Below are positions 24,946 through 32,931 of a stretch of 64,000 nucleotides of DNA, one piece after another. Both the position numbers and the translations under genes were made by a program. Location of the stretch: NCBI RefSeq assembly GCF_004217285.1, contig NZ_SHKS01000009.1, forward strand, positions 1 to 64,000, in the 5' to 3' direction. The notes beneath the pieces were generated by a model. That model was not told the origin of the DNA and made no database searches. It saw nothing but the letters and a program-made list of their open reading frames with translations. Within the stretch, counting starts at the first letter, position 1; each line of letters opens with the position of its first letter. This stretch comes from Streptomyces sp. BK239 (GTDB taxonomy: Bacteria; Actinomycetota; Actinomycetes; Streptomycetales; Streptomycetaceae).

Positions 24946-26453
24946 ACTTGAGCGGGCCCCGGGTTCCGGTGAGCCGCCGGCACGAGGCGCCGGTGATGGG
25001 CCGGCACATCCGGCACGCGGCCGTCTTCTGCGCGCTGCTGCTGGCCGCCCTGCTGGTCAACGCCGCGCGCGTGCAGATCGTCCAGGCCGCCCGCTACGAC
25101 GACAGCCCCGGCAACCGGCGGGCGTCCATCGCCCGTTACGGGCAGCCGCGCGGCGACATCCTGGTCGACGGCGCTCCGGTCACCGGGTCGCGGGACACCG
25201 GGGAGCAGCTGCGCTACGAACGCACCTACGCGGACGGGCCGTTGTTCGCCCCGGTGACCGGGTTCTCCTCGCAGGAGTACGGGACGACGTTCCTGGAGCA
25301 CGCCGAGGACGGTCTCCTCTCCGGGGTCGATCCGCTGCTCGGGGCGTTCCCGCTGTGGAACGACTTCACCCGGTCCCGGCCGCCCGCGGGGAACGTGGTG
25401 ACGACGCTCAACGGGCGTGCCCAGCGGGCGGCGTACCAGGGGCTGGCCGGGCGCAAGGGGGCGGTGGCCGCGGTGGAGCCGTCGACGGGGCGGATCCTGG
25501 CGCTGGTGTCGGCCCCGTCGTACGACCCGGCGCTGCTGTCGGGGAACGACCCGGGGGCGGAACGGGCCTGGGCGCGGCTGAACGCCGACCCGGACAAGCC
25601 GATGCTGAACCGGGCGGTGCGGCAGACGTATCCGCCGGGGTCGACCTTCAAGGTGGTCACCGCGGCGGCGGCGCTGGACGCGGGCGTGGTCCGCGACCTC
25701 GACACACCGACCCGCTCCCCCGCGCCCTACACCCTGCCCGGGACGACGACCCGTCTGGTGAACGCCGCCGAAGGGTGCCAGGACGCCACAGTGCGGGATG
25801 CGTTCGTGTGGTCGTGCAACACGGTGTTCGCCAAGCTTGGAGTGGACACGGGGCTCCGGGGCATGGCGGCGACGGCGGAGGCGTTCGGTTTCAACGCGGC
25901 CGATGTGCGGGTGCCGTTCTCGGTGGCGCGCAGCACCTTCGACACCTCCGTCGACCGTGCGCAGCTCGCCCTGTCCTCGATCGGGCAGTACAACACGAGG
26001 GCCACTCCACTGCAGATGGCGATGGTCGCGGCGGCCGTCGCCAACGGGGGGCTGGTGCGCACGCCGTACCTGGTGGAGCGGACGACGCGGTGGAGCGGGG
26101 CGACTCTCGCGGCGGGCGGTGCGCGGTCGGCCCGGCAGGCGATGCGGCCCTCGACCGCCTACCGGCTGCGGGAGTTGATGACGGACGTGGTGCGCGAGGG
26201 CACCGGCAGGAACGCGGCGATCCGGGGCGCGACCGTCGGCGGCAAGACCGGCACCGCCCAGCACGGCATCGGCAACGCCGGCACGCCGTACGCCTGGTTC
26301 GTGTCGTGGGCGCAGGGCGACCGCGATCTCCAGGCGAAGGTCGCGGTCGCGGTGGTGGTGGAGGACGCCTCGGGCAACCGGGGAGAGATCACCGGGGGCG
26401 GGATGGCGGCACCGATCGCCCGGGCGGTGATGGAGGCGGTGCTCAAATCCTGA
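24942..26453 (+). CDS. Class B penicillin-binding protein (transpeptidase)
   Basis: 503 residues, start GTG 24942 overlapping the FtsW-type stop. One N-terminal membrane helix (about 25-45), a dimerisation domain, then the transpeptidase with SxxK in PPGSTFKV near residue 230, SxN in WSCNT near 290 and KTG in GGKTGTAQ near 430. It cross-links the peptides of glycan made by the coupled SEDS protein. The size and pairing resemble actinobacterial PbpA/RodA sets. Being away from the dcw cluster, it is probably used for sporulation or polar growth, though the sequence does not say which. Confidence 0.93.
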   Translation: MNLSGPRVPVSRRHEAPVMGRHIRHAAVFCALLLAALLVNAARVQIVQAARYDDSPGNRRASIARYGQPRGDILVDGAPVTGSRDTGEQLRYERTYADGPLFAPVTGFSSQEYGTTFLEHAEDGLLSGVDPLLGAFPLWNDFTRSRPPAGNVVTTLNGRAQRAAYQGLAGRKGAVAAVEPSTGRILALVSAPSYDPALLSGNDPGAERAWARLNADPDKPMLNRAVRQTYPPGSTFKVVTAAAALDAGVVRDLDTPTRSPAPYTLPGTTTRLVNAAEGCQDATVRDAFVWSCNTVFAKLGVDTGLRGMAATAEAFGFNAADVRVPFSVARSTFDTSVDRAQLALSSIGQYNTRATPLQMAMVAAAVANGGLVRTPYLVERTTRWSGATLAAGGARSARQAMRPSTAYRLRELMTDVVREGTGRNAAIRGATVGGKTGTAQHGIGNAGTPYAWFVSWAQGDRDLQAKVAVAVVVEDASGNRGEITGGGMAAPIARAVMEAVLKS

Positions 26454-26538
26454 CCGGGCCGGGGCATTGCGTCTGACCGATGCTCGCTTCGTGAGACACG
26501 GCTACCGCGTTCGGACGCTACCGACCTAACGTTCGGTC

Positions 26539-27045
26539 ATGACTGACGCAGCCGCATTCGAACTCGCCCAGGTCAACATCGCCCGCCTCAAGGCCCCTCT
26601 GGACTCGGCGCAGTTGAAGGACTTCGTCGACAGCCTCGACCCCGTGAACGCCGACGCCGACGCGGCCGACGGCTTCGTCTGGCGACTTCAGGACGACGGC
26701 GGTGACGCGACCGAGATCGCGGTCTTCGGCGACGAGTGGCTCATCATCAACATGTCGGTGTGGCGGGACGCCGACGCCCTGACCGCGTTCATGTACCGGG
26801 GGCGGCACCGGGAGATGCTGGCCCGCCGCCGTGAATGGTTCGAGCGGGTGCAGGAGGCGATGGTGACGCTGTGGTGGGTCCCGGCCGGACACCGGCCCAC
26901 CGTCGCCGAGGCCGAAGCCCGCCTGCTGCACCTGCGCACCAACGGCCCGACGCCGTACGCCTTCACCCTGCGCGCGGCCTTCCCGCCCGGGGCCGCAGAG
27001 CCCGTCGCCCTCGACGTCCCCGACGGCCTGGGCTGTCCCGCCTAG
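26539..27045 (+). CDS. DUF3291-domain protein
   Basis: 168 residues with the DUF3291 pattern: ELAQVNIARLKAPLDS at the start, FVDSLDPVNADAD, a W-x-x-x-D-AL-x-x-F-x-Y segment (SVWRDADALTAFMYRGRH) and a LWWVPAGHRPTVAEAEARL end. The fold is related to dimeric alpha/beta-barrel proteins such as antibiotic-biosynthesis monooxygenases. No cofactor residues are evident and the role is unknown. It stands alone between the PBP gene and the diiron enzyme gene. Confidence 0.8.
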   Translation: MTDAAAFELAQVNIARLKAPLDSAQLKDFVDSLDPVNADADAADGFVWRLQDDGGDATEIAVFGDEWLIINMSVWRDADALTAFMYRGRHREMLARRREWFERVQEAMVTLWWVPAGHRPTVAEAEARLLHLRTNGPTPYAFTLRAAFPPGAAEPVALDVPDGLGCPA

Positions 27046-27105
27046 CCGGTCCCCCGGTCGCCGGCCGGACCGTGAAGGAGGCCCGAACAAGTCCCGCGCG
27101 AGGGA

Positions 27106-27134
27106 TTGACGGTCTTGCTGACAGGCAGTCTCAT
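27106..27134 (+). promoter_or_regulatory. Possible promoter of the diiron enzyme gene
   Basis: TTGACG (27106-27111), then a 17-base spacer and TCTCAT (27129-27134). It lies 60 bases upstream of the ATG at 27194 and has a good -35 but a weak -10. Confidence 0.4.
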
Positions 27135-27193
27135 AAGGAGGCGAGTGAATCCGGGTGACAGGACACGCCCCCGTGCGACGAGGTGGAACAGCG

Positions 27194-28132
27194 ATGACGA
27201 CCCAGACGGAAGCCGACGCGCTCGACGGGCTGCGGGACGCGCTCGGTCTGCTCAAGGACCGCGAGCAGGTGGCCGAGCGGCTGCTCGTCTCTTCCGCCAA
27301 GCACTCCTTCGACCCGGACAAGGAGCTGGACTGGGACGCCCCCTTCGAGGAGGGCAAGTGGTTCTGGCCGCCGGAGCTGGTGTCGCTGTACGACACACCG
27401 CTGTGGAAGCGGATGGGCGAGGAGCAGCGGATCCTGCTGTCGCAGCACGAGGCGGCGGCGCTGGCCTCGCTGGGCATCTGGTTCGAGATCATCCTGATGC
27501 AGCTGCTGGTGCGGCACATCTACGACAAGTCGGCGACCAGCGCGCATGTGCGGTACGCGCTGACCGAGATCGAGGACGAGTGCCGGCACTCGAAGATGTT
27601 CGCCCGGCTGATCGCGCGGGGCGGCACGCCCTGGTACCCGGTGGGCAGGGCTCACCAGCATCTCGGCCGGCTGTTCAAGACGGTCTCCACCACCCCGGGC
27701 TCCTTCACCGCGACGCTGCTCGGCGAGGAGGTCCTGGACTGGATGCAGCGGCTGACCTTCCCCGACGAGCGCGTACAGACACTGGTGCGGGGCGTCACCC
27801 GGATCCATGTGGTGGAGGAGGCTCGGCACGTGCGCTACGCGCGGGAGGAGCTGCGGCGGCAGATGGTGACCGCGCCGCGGTGGTCGCAGGAGTTCACCCG
27901 GGTGACCTCGGGTGAGTTCGCCCGCGTCTTCTCCGTCGCGTTCGTCAACCCCGAGGTGTACGCGAACGTCGGGCTGGACAAGCGGGAGGCCGTTGCGCAG
28001 GTGCGGGCCAGCGGGCACCGGCGGGAGGTCATGCAGACCGGGGCGAAGCGGCTGACGGACTTCCTGGACGACATCGGGGTGCTGCGGGGAGTCGGGCGAC
28101 GGCTTTGGAAGTCGTCGGGGTTGCTGGCGTAG
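27194..28132 (+). CDS. AurF-like non-haem diiron oxygenase
   Basis: 312 residues, all-helical. The set of metal ligands used by the arylamine N-oxygenase AurF can be matched: Glu in QHEAAAL (about 86), Glu and His in EDECRHSK (about 119 and 122), Glu in LLGEEVLDW, then His, Glu and His in RIHVVEEARHVRYA with the same 4/3 spacing. AurF oxidises an aromatic amine to a nitro group with O2. The substrate here is unknown, and homologues occur outside antibiotic clusters. The ATG follows AGGTGG. A TetR gene lies downstream past a repeat-rich gap and is a candidate regulator. Confidence 0.85.
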   Translation: MTTQTEADALDGLRDALGLLKDREQVAERLLVSSAKHSFDPDKELDWDAPFEEGKWFWPPELVSLYDTPLWKRMGEEQRILLSQHEAAALASLGIWFEIILMQLLVRHIYDKSATSAHVRYALTEIEDECRHSKMFARLIARGGTPWYPVGRAHQHLGRLFKTVSTTPGSFTATLLGEEVLDWMQRLTFPDERVQTLVRGVTRIHVVEEARHVRYAREELRRQMVTAPRWSQEFTRVTSGEFARVFSVAFVNPEVYANVGLDKREAVAQVRASGHRREVMQTGAKRLTDFLDDIGVLRGVGRRLWKSSGLLA

Positions 28133-28180
28133 TCGCTGCGGGCGCGAGCGGGGCCACGGGCGCGGTCGCTGCCCTTGGGG

Positions 28181-28363
28181 GCGGGGCTGTGCGCGTGGTC
28201 GCCGCCTACGCGGGCGCGGGTCGGGCTGCCGACGCGGTCGGGGCTGCCGACGTGGTCGCCTCCCGCATGGGCGGAGCCGCCGGCGTGATCGCTGCTCGTG
28301 AGGGCGGGGCTGTGCGCGTGGTCGCTGCCCGCGTGGGCGCGGGTCGGGCTGCCGGCGCGGTCG
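28181..28363. repeat. 60-bp direct repeat in a 325-base gene-free gap
   Basis: 28181-28240 and 28304-28363 match at 55 of 60 bases. The whole gap 28133-28457 is built from related GC-rich fragments such as GCGGGTCGGGCTGCC. A 118-codon open frame crosses it, but it encodes only degenerate Ala/Val/Gly repeats, so I do not call it a gene. Confidence 0.7.
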
Positions 28364-28457
28364 CCGCCCGCGTGGCGGGGCTGCCGGCGTGGGTGTTCTC
28401 GCGGTGGGCGTCCGCGGTCGGCGGTGATCGGGCGGGGCAAGCGATTACGCTGCACGC

Positions 28458-29108
28458 ATGACCCCCGCCGCCCCCGCCTACCGTCGCCTCAGCGTCGAGG
28501 AGCGGCGCAGGCAGCTGCTCGACGCGGCGCTCGGGCTGTTCGCCCACCGTCTCCCGGAGGACGTCTCGCTGGACGACGTGGCGGAGGCCGCCGGGGTGTC
28601 CAGGCCGCTGGTGTACCGGTACTTCCCCGGCGGCAAGCAGCAGCTGTACGAGGCCGCGCTGGGCTCCGCCGCCGAGGAGCTCCGGCACTGCTTCGACGAG
28701 CCCCACGACGGCCCCATGCTCCCCCGGCTCGCCCGCGCCCTGGACCGCTACCTCGCCTTCGTCGACCAGCACGACGCCGGGTTCAGCGCGCTCCTCCAGG
28801 GCGGCAGCGTCGTGGAGACGTCCCGGACGACCGCCATCGTGGACGGCGTGCGCCGCGCCGCCGCCGAGCACATCCACAGCCACCTCGGCGTGGCCGAGCC
28901 CGGCCCCAGGCTGCGGATGACGGTGCGGATGTGGATCACCGCCGTGGAGGCGGCCTCGCTGATCTGGCTCGACGAGGGCAAGCAGCCACCGGCCGGCGAG
29001 CTGCGGGACTGGCTGATGGAGCAGTTCGTCGCCGTCATGACGGTGACCGCCGCGCGCGATCCGCAGACCGCCGAGGCGGTCCGGGGTGCGCTCGCGGAGC
29101 GGCCCTGA
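28458..29108 (+). CDS. TetR-family regulator
   Basis: 216 residues. The N-terminal helix-turn-helix is clear (RRRQLLDAALGLFA, then VSLDDVAEAAGVSRPLVYRYFPGGKQQLYEA). The C-terminal half is a helical ligand pocket with no recognisable ligand. It lies downstream of the AurF-like gene on the same strand, separated by the repeat gap, and may control that gene or itself. Normal length, intact. Confidence 0.9.
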   Translation: MTPAAPAYRRLSVEERRRQLLDAALGLFAHRLPEDVSLDDVAEAAGVSRPLVYRYFPGGKQQLYEAALGSAAEELRHCFDEPHDGPMLPRLARALDRYLAFVDQHDAGFSALLQGGSVVETSRTTAIVDGVRRAAAEHIHSHLGVAEPGPRLRMTVRMWITAVEAASLIWLDEGKQPPAGELRDWLMEQFVAVMTVTAARDPQTAEAVRGALAERP

Positions 29109-29122
29109 TCGACACTGGTGGT

Positions 29123-29449
29123 GTGAAGAGCGAAGACACCCCCTTCGAGGGCGGCCCGATGGAGGGCCGCGTCCTCCCCGTCCTGCTGGGCCCCACCGGC
29201 CACCCGCCGAAGACGTACCGCATCCCCGTCCCGGGCGCGGAGGGCGGCCCGCCCACGGTCCTGGTCTACCGCCGGGAACCCCGGGGGCACAGCGCGAAGC
29301 TGGGCCTGCCCCGAGGGTGGAAGTACGTGTACGACCCCGAGGGGCGCAAGGACAGCCGGCTCCGCTGGCCCTGGTCGAAGCCCGACACCGCGCCGGGAGA
29401 CAGGGCGGAAGGCGGGCCGGAAGGCAAGCCGGATGACGCGCACGGGTGA
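29123..29449 (+). CDS. Small conserved-type protein, unknown function
   Basis: 108 residues. GTG 29123 starts 14 bases after the TetR stop. The sequence is Pro/Gly-rich with a likely beta-sheet middle (GRVLPVLLGPTGHPPKTYRI, TVLVYRREP, GWKYVYDPEGRK) and a charged C-terminus. Strong third-position G/C supports coding. I recognise no family. It is probably co-transcribed with the TetR gene. Confidence 0.6.
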   Translation: MKSEDTPFEGGPMEGRVLPVLLGPTGHPPKTYRIPVPGAEGGPPTVLVYRREPRGHSAKLGLPRGWKYVYDPEGRKDSRLRWPWSKPDTAPGDRAEGGPEGKPDDAHG

Positions 29450-29552
29450 CTTCGTTGCGCCGAACCGCGCAGTCTTACCGCACTTGTCGCACTACCGCAC
29501 CTGATGCTCGCCCTGCGGGGTGGAAGGGCCGCCCCGTGCGGGAGGTGATGAC

Positions 29553-30716
29553 GTGTCAGGAAGGCTGCTGCGTCGGGTGTGCACGGCCTGCACGACGACG
29601 ATGCTGGCCGCGCAGGCCGTACTGCTGGCCCCGGCGGCCGTCTGGGCCGTCCCCGAGCCGCCGGAGCCCGGCGGGCGCTCGGTGACCGAGCTGCTGACGG
29701 ACCTTCAGCGGCTGTACCGGGAGGCGGAGAAGGCCACCGAGACCTACAACACCACCGAGGAGAAGCTGAGGGAACGCCGGGCCGAGACCGAGCGTGTCGA
29801 CGCCGAACTGGCGAGGACGAGGCTGTCCCTCCAGGAGAGCCGGGGCGCCGCCGGACGCCTGGCCCGGCAGCAGTACCAGAACGTCACCGGCATCTCCCCC
29901 TACGTACGGCTGCTGCTCGCACGGGACCCGCAGCGCGCCCTCGACCAGGGGCATGTGATCGGACAGCTGGCGCGGGAGCGGGCCGAGACGGTGGGCCGGC
30001 TGGAGGGCAGCGAACGCAAGGCCGACGCCCTCGCCCGCCGGGCGCGTGCCGCCCTCGACGCGCAACTCACCCTGACCGAACGCAAGAAGAAGGAGCGCGA
30101 CGACGTACGCCGCAGGCTCGACGACGTCGAGCGGCTCCTCGCCTCGCTCAACGCCGCCCAGCTCACCGCCCTCGCCGACCGTGAACGCGCCGAGACGGCC
30201 GAGGCACAGGCCACGCTGGTGGCGTCGGGCGCGCTGGGCGAGGAACGGGCGCCGTCGCCGCAGGGCGACCGCGCTCTGCGCTACGCCGTGGGCCAGCTCG
30301 GCAAGCCGTACGAGTGGGGCGCGGAAGGGCCCGCCTCCTACGACTGCTCGGGGCTGACCTCCCAGGCGTGGCAGCACGCGGGCACCCCGATCCCCCGGAC
30401 CAGCCAGCAGCAGTGGGCCCGCCTGAACCGCGTCCCACTGGACCGGCTCCGCCCGGGCGACCTGATCGTCTACTTCCCCGACGCAACGCACGTGGCGCTC
30501 TACGCCGGCAAGGGAATGGTCGTACAGGCCCCTAGACCGGGCGAACCGGTGAAACTCTCCCCCATCGCGGCCAACCCGATCCTGGGCGCAGTCCGCCCAG
30601 ACCCCGAATCCAAGCCCCTACCCGACTACAAGCCCCTGGACCTCGCAAGAGGCGTGACTGCAACTCCCTTGACTCCGAAGGGGATCGAGGCCACCGCCCC
30701 CACCGTGAGGAAATAG
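29553..30716 (+). CDS. Secreted NlpC/P60 (C40) cell-wall hydrolase
   Basis: 387 residues. GTG 29553 follows GGGAGGTGATG, giving a signal peptide that ends near residue 33 (AAVWA). Residues about 45-230 form a long coiled coil rich in Glu/Arg. The C-terminal NlpC/P60 peptidase has Cys in YDCSGLTSQAW, His in DATHVALYAGKG and a polar third residue beyond. Such enzymes cut peptidoglycan stem peptides, with the coiled coil controlling access (RipA type). A terminator hairpin follows at 30732-30773. Confidence 0.92.
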   Translation: MSGRLLRRVCTACTTTMLAAQAVLLAPAAVWAVPEPPEPGGRSVTELLTDLQRLYREAEKATETYNTTEEKLRERRAETERVDAELARTRLSLQESRGAAGRLARQQYQNVTGISPYVRLLLARDPQRALDQGHVIGQLARERAETVGRLEGSERKADALARRARAALDAQLTLTERKKKERDDVRRRLDDVERLLASLNAAQLTALADRERAETAEAQATLVASGALGEERAPSPQGDRALRYAVGQLGKPYEWGAEGPASYDCSGLTSQAWQHAGTPIPRTSQQQWARLNRVPLDRLRPGDLIVYFPDATHVALYAGKGMVVQAPRPGEPVKLSPIAANPILGAVRPDPESKPLPDYKPLDLARGVTATPLTPKGIEATAPTVRK

Positions 30717-30731
30717 CCGACCTGCAGGCCG

Positions 30732-30773
30732 GCAAGGCGTCCACGGGCGGTTTCTCCCGGCTGGACGCCTTGC
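30732..30773 (+). terminator. Terminator of the C40 hydrolase gene
   Basis: GCAAGGCGTCC (30732-30742) pairs perfectly with GGACGCCTTGC (30763-30773), and an inner CGGG/CCCG stem sits in the loop. It lies just after the stop at 30716. Confidence 0.8.
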
Positions 30774-30842
30774 ACGGCGCCGTGGGCCCTCTGTCGAACA
30801 AATGCCCGCGCTCGCCGTGCCGGGCGACGCCATACTCTACGA

Positions 30843-31160
30843 GTGACTACACCGATCGGGCCTGTGATCCTCTTCGATGACGACCTCCACATGTACGTCC
30901 TCAGGGATCAGGCGTTCGCCGAGGCGTGGTGGGAGATGCCCGACGAGTACACCTGCGGCTTCGACGCGTCGGCCAGGCCGCTGCGCATGACGGGCGAGCC
31001 CCACCGGGTCCGGCTCGAACTGACCGGCGCGGAGCCGGACGAGGCGCAGCTTCGCCGCCTGGTGGCCGGGCACTATCAGCGCCACCTCCGCGGTGAGGCC
31101 TCGCCCGAAGCAACCGCCCTGGCGGATTTCTTGGCGGCCCTGCCGCGCGAGGGGGTCTGA
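30843..31160 (+). CDS. Small hypothetical protein
   Basis: 105 residues from a GTG start. The N-terminal half is probably beta-rich (PVILFDDDLHMYVLRDQAFA and MPDEYTCGFDASARPLRM), the C-terminal half helical (EAQLRRLVAGHYQRHL, ATALADFLAAL). The codon pattern is typical of the genome. Not recognised. It is the last gene before the integrated-element scar starting near 31173. Confidence 0.6.
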   Translation: MTTPIGPVILFDDDLHMYVLRDQAFAEAWWEMPDEYTCGFDASARPLRMTGEPHRVRLELTGAEPDEAQLRRLVAGHYQRHLRGEASPEATALADFLAALPREGV

Positions 31161-31172
31161 CCCGTAGGTCGG

Positions 31173-31226
31173 TCAGGGGGCTACCGAGGACAGGTAGGCG
31201 GCCGTCTTCTCCGGGTCGGAGAAGCA
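31173..31226 (-). pseudogene. Displaced 3' end of the monooxygenase gene
   Basis: Read on the minus strand, this 54-base piece encodes FSDPEKTAAYLSSVAP followed by TGA. The monooxygenase gene at 33776-35029 ends FYDPQKTGAYLASVAG plus one Ala: 11 of 16 positions agree and the stop is similarly placed. It has no start or upstream coding sequence. The simplest reading is that it is the original chromosomal 3' end, cut off when an element integrated and supplied its own replacement end. Confidence 0.75.
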
Positions 31227-31292
31227 AGCCGACGGCCCCGCAAGGCATCTACCAGCGGTTTTCACCGAGCTGGGCAGCCTCTACGGGGCCGT

Positions 31293-31310
31293 GGGCCGTC
31301 TGTGGGCCGT
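31293..31310. repeat. 18-bp direct repeat, left copy
   Basis: GGGCCGTCTGTGGGCCGT here and again, identically, at 33692-33709. The copies flank the element interior, and the left one touches the integrase stop codon. They may be arm-type integrase sites or a second attachment core. Confidence 0.7.
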
Positions 31311-31720
31311 CAGACAGGACGTTGGGCCTTCGCGTAGACCGTCGCGATTGCCGTCCAAGTTCGCTCCTGGCTGCCCGGCATGAGGTGCGCGTAGATCCGT
31401 AGCGTCAGGGCGGCGTTGCTGTGCCCGAGGTACTCGCTGACCGCCTTGATGCTCTCGCCGCCGTCCAGGAGCGCGGACGCGTAGAAGTGTCTCAACGCAT
31501 GCATGCCATGCTCACGAGCCGCCGCGTAACCGGCCGCCTTGTTCTCCGGCTTCGGGATGACGCCGGCCGCGACGAGCGCAGGCTTCCACACGTCCGCGTT
31601 CAGCGACGTACGCCAGACATGGTTACCCCCAGGCGCTACGAAGATGAGCCGCCGGGTCACCTTCGGCCCGTCCGGTGTCTTCCAGGGCAACGTGATCTCA
31701 ACCGGTGGGAACTGCTTCAT
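31310..31720 (-). pseudogene. Tyrosine recombinase (integrase), C-terminal fragment
   Basis: Only the last 136 or so residues of a Streptomyces-type tyrosine integrase are present, from about KQFPPVEITLPWKTPDG to the end. The C-terminal catalytic box is good: HALRHFYASALLDGGESIKA (His and Arg), EYLGHSN (His) and RIYAHL (Tyr). The arm-binding, core-binding and first-Arg regions are missing. The frame stays open to 31804, but that part does not look like integrase. The truncation should make it inactive. Its position beside the left boundary fits the usual int-next-to-att layout. Confidence 0.85.
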
Positions 31721-32003
31721 GCGGGCCCAGTTCCGGGGCGTCCTCGGCGTGGCGGACGCCGCAGCGGCAGGGCCGCTTGCCCGGCCGGTTGTGCACCGGC
31801 CCAAACGAGGGGGCGGTCAGCGTCGCAAAGACACGGGGGTGATGGGAGCCGGGGTGGGTGGTGGGTCTGGTAGCGCGAAAGTGCAGGTAGCAGGGGTGAT
31901 CCAGCAGACTGAGATCGGGTTAGGCTTCGGTCCGTATGAGTTGCCGAGCACGGTGTTAGCAGACTGGCGACTGCTATTGAGATCGCTGATAAAGCGCGCT
32001 TCC

Positions 32004-32030
32004 GTTAGCTAACGAGAGCTAACGAGAGCT
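32004..32030. repeat. Palindrome plus 10-bp tandem repeat
   Basis: GTTAGCTAAC (32004-32013) is a perfect palindrome and runs into two copies of AACGAGAGCT (32011-32030). The region 31805-32270 otherwise shows no gene. AT-rich short repeats of this kind are unusual in this genome and may be an old origin or protein-binding site of the element. Confidence 0.55.
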
Positions 32031-32137
32031 AGGACAGTTATAGTGACAATGCATCTTGGGATGCATTGGCGAACTGGGTTAGGGATACCAAGGTTGACCA
32101 AGCAACCCGAGGTCGCACTGGGCCTCCAACACGGAAG

Positions 32138-32167
32138 CCCGGCCCTGGTCTGGACACCAGGGCCGGG
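32138..32167. terminator. Strong hairpin 1 inside the element
   Basis: CCCGGCCCTGGT (32138-32149) pairs perfectly with ACCAGGGCCGGG (32156-32167), 6-base loop, followed by TTC. It is likely a terminator but could act on either strand. Confidence 0.7.
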
Positions 32168-32185
32168 TTCGTGCGTGGAGTAGTC

Positions 32186-32226
32186 GAAGCGGGTCCGGCC
32201 GAGTAGAAGACGGTCGGACCCGCTTC
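32186..32226. terminator. Strong hairpin 2 inside the element
   Basis: GAAGCGGGTCCG (32186-32197) pairs perfectly with CGGACCCGCTTC (32215-32226). Four more pairs (one G-T) extend the stem inward, leaving a loop of about 9 bases. It starts only 19 bases after hairpin 1. Confidence 0.7.
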
Positions 32227-32270
32227 ATTCCAGCGGCCCGCCATCGTCCGGCACCCTCCAACCTGTGGCG

Positions 32271-32402
32271 CTAACGCGCCAGCTGTTCCACGCAGCCTGC
32301 GAGTGCCGTTAGTGCTGAGAGGATGGCGATCAAGATCTCGGCCTTGTTGGGCCCACGTCCTCGGTCGCTGTCCGACTCTTCCGGTTTTCGCAGATCTGCC
32401 AT
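32271..32402 (-). CDS. Possible 43-residue protein
   Basis: ATG 32402 is preceded by GGGAG at a good distance. The product begins MADLRKPEESDSDRGRG and ends in a hydrophobic stretch (AEILIAILSALTALAG), perhaps a small membrane protein. Not recognised. It lies inside the element remnant and could be chance. Between this gene and 32931 I see no gene, only a 20-bp repeat pair. Confidence 0.35.
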   Translation of the reverse strand: MADLRKPEESDSDRGRGPNKAEILIAILSALTALAGCVEQLAR

Positions 32403-32605
32403 GTCGCACTCCCAGCCCAGTTGTACCAAACCCCTGACGTGCGTGGGGTCTTCGGCTCTTAAGTCCGAAGCTCTGGATGGACCGGAAGTGGACGGTAGGA
32501 GCATAACGGTTGGAAGGGTCTTGAAGGCGTGGATGCGCCGGGAGATGATGGACGATCAGCAGGAAATCGCACAACGCACGGTCTCATGTCGGCATTCGCC
32601 GAGGA

Positions 32606-32662
32606 ATGGAGCGGTTCTTCACCTCTCGACATTCACAAAGGGATGGAGCGGTTCCTCACCTC
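32606..32662. repeat. 20-bp direct repeat pair
   Basis: ATGGAGCGGTTCTTCACCTC (32606-32625) recurs with one change at 32643-32662, a 37-base period. It lies in the otherwise gene-free part of the element, and function is unknown. Confidence 0.6.
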
Positions 32663-32931
32663 ACGCCTCCACCCTCACGGTTTCCCTCAACATGGGACTG
32701 GGCAAGGGGGCGCGGGTCCATTTCGGCAGGGCTTATCTCGACCGCTCTGTCGCCAGCATCGGAAAACGTCAAGTTGCCCCCACCGTGTGACACCAACGCC
32801 TGACATGACCAGCCCCGTACACCGGCGGTCAGCGCCGTACACCAGCAGACGATCAGCCCAGGATCGCGGCCGGGTGTCCAACGTCGCTGTCACACAATGA
32901 TTGACCCGATATGGATTAGGCCCTCGGAGGG

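Noticed and set aside
28181..28363. Repeats considered as a CRISPR array
   Set aside because: Only two imperfect copies of 60 bp, with no regular spacers and no cas genes.
28105..28461. 118-codon frame across the repeat gap, encoding Ala/Val/Gly repeats
   Set aside because: It starts inside the diiron gene, has no ribosome site, and merely follows the GC-rich DNA repeat.
31161..31310. Possible tRNA as attachment site near the integrase
   Set aside because: No cloverleaf or CCA-type end could be built; the duplicated protein-gene end explains the boundary better.
32038..32574. 178-codon minus frame inside the element
   Set aside because: Crosses both strong hairpins, lacks coding-type third positions and has no recognisable motif.
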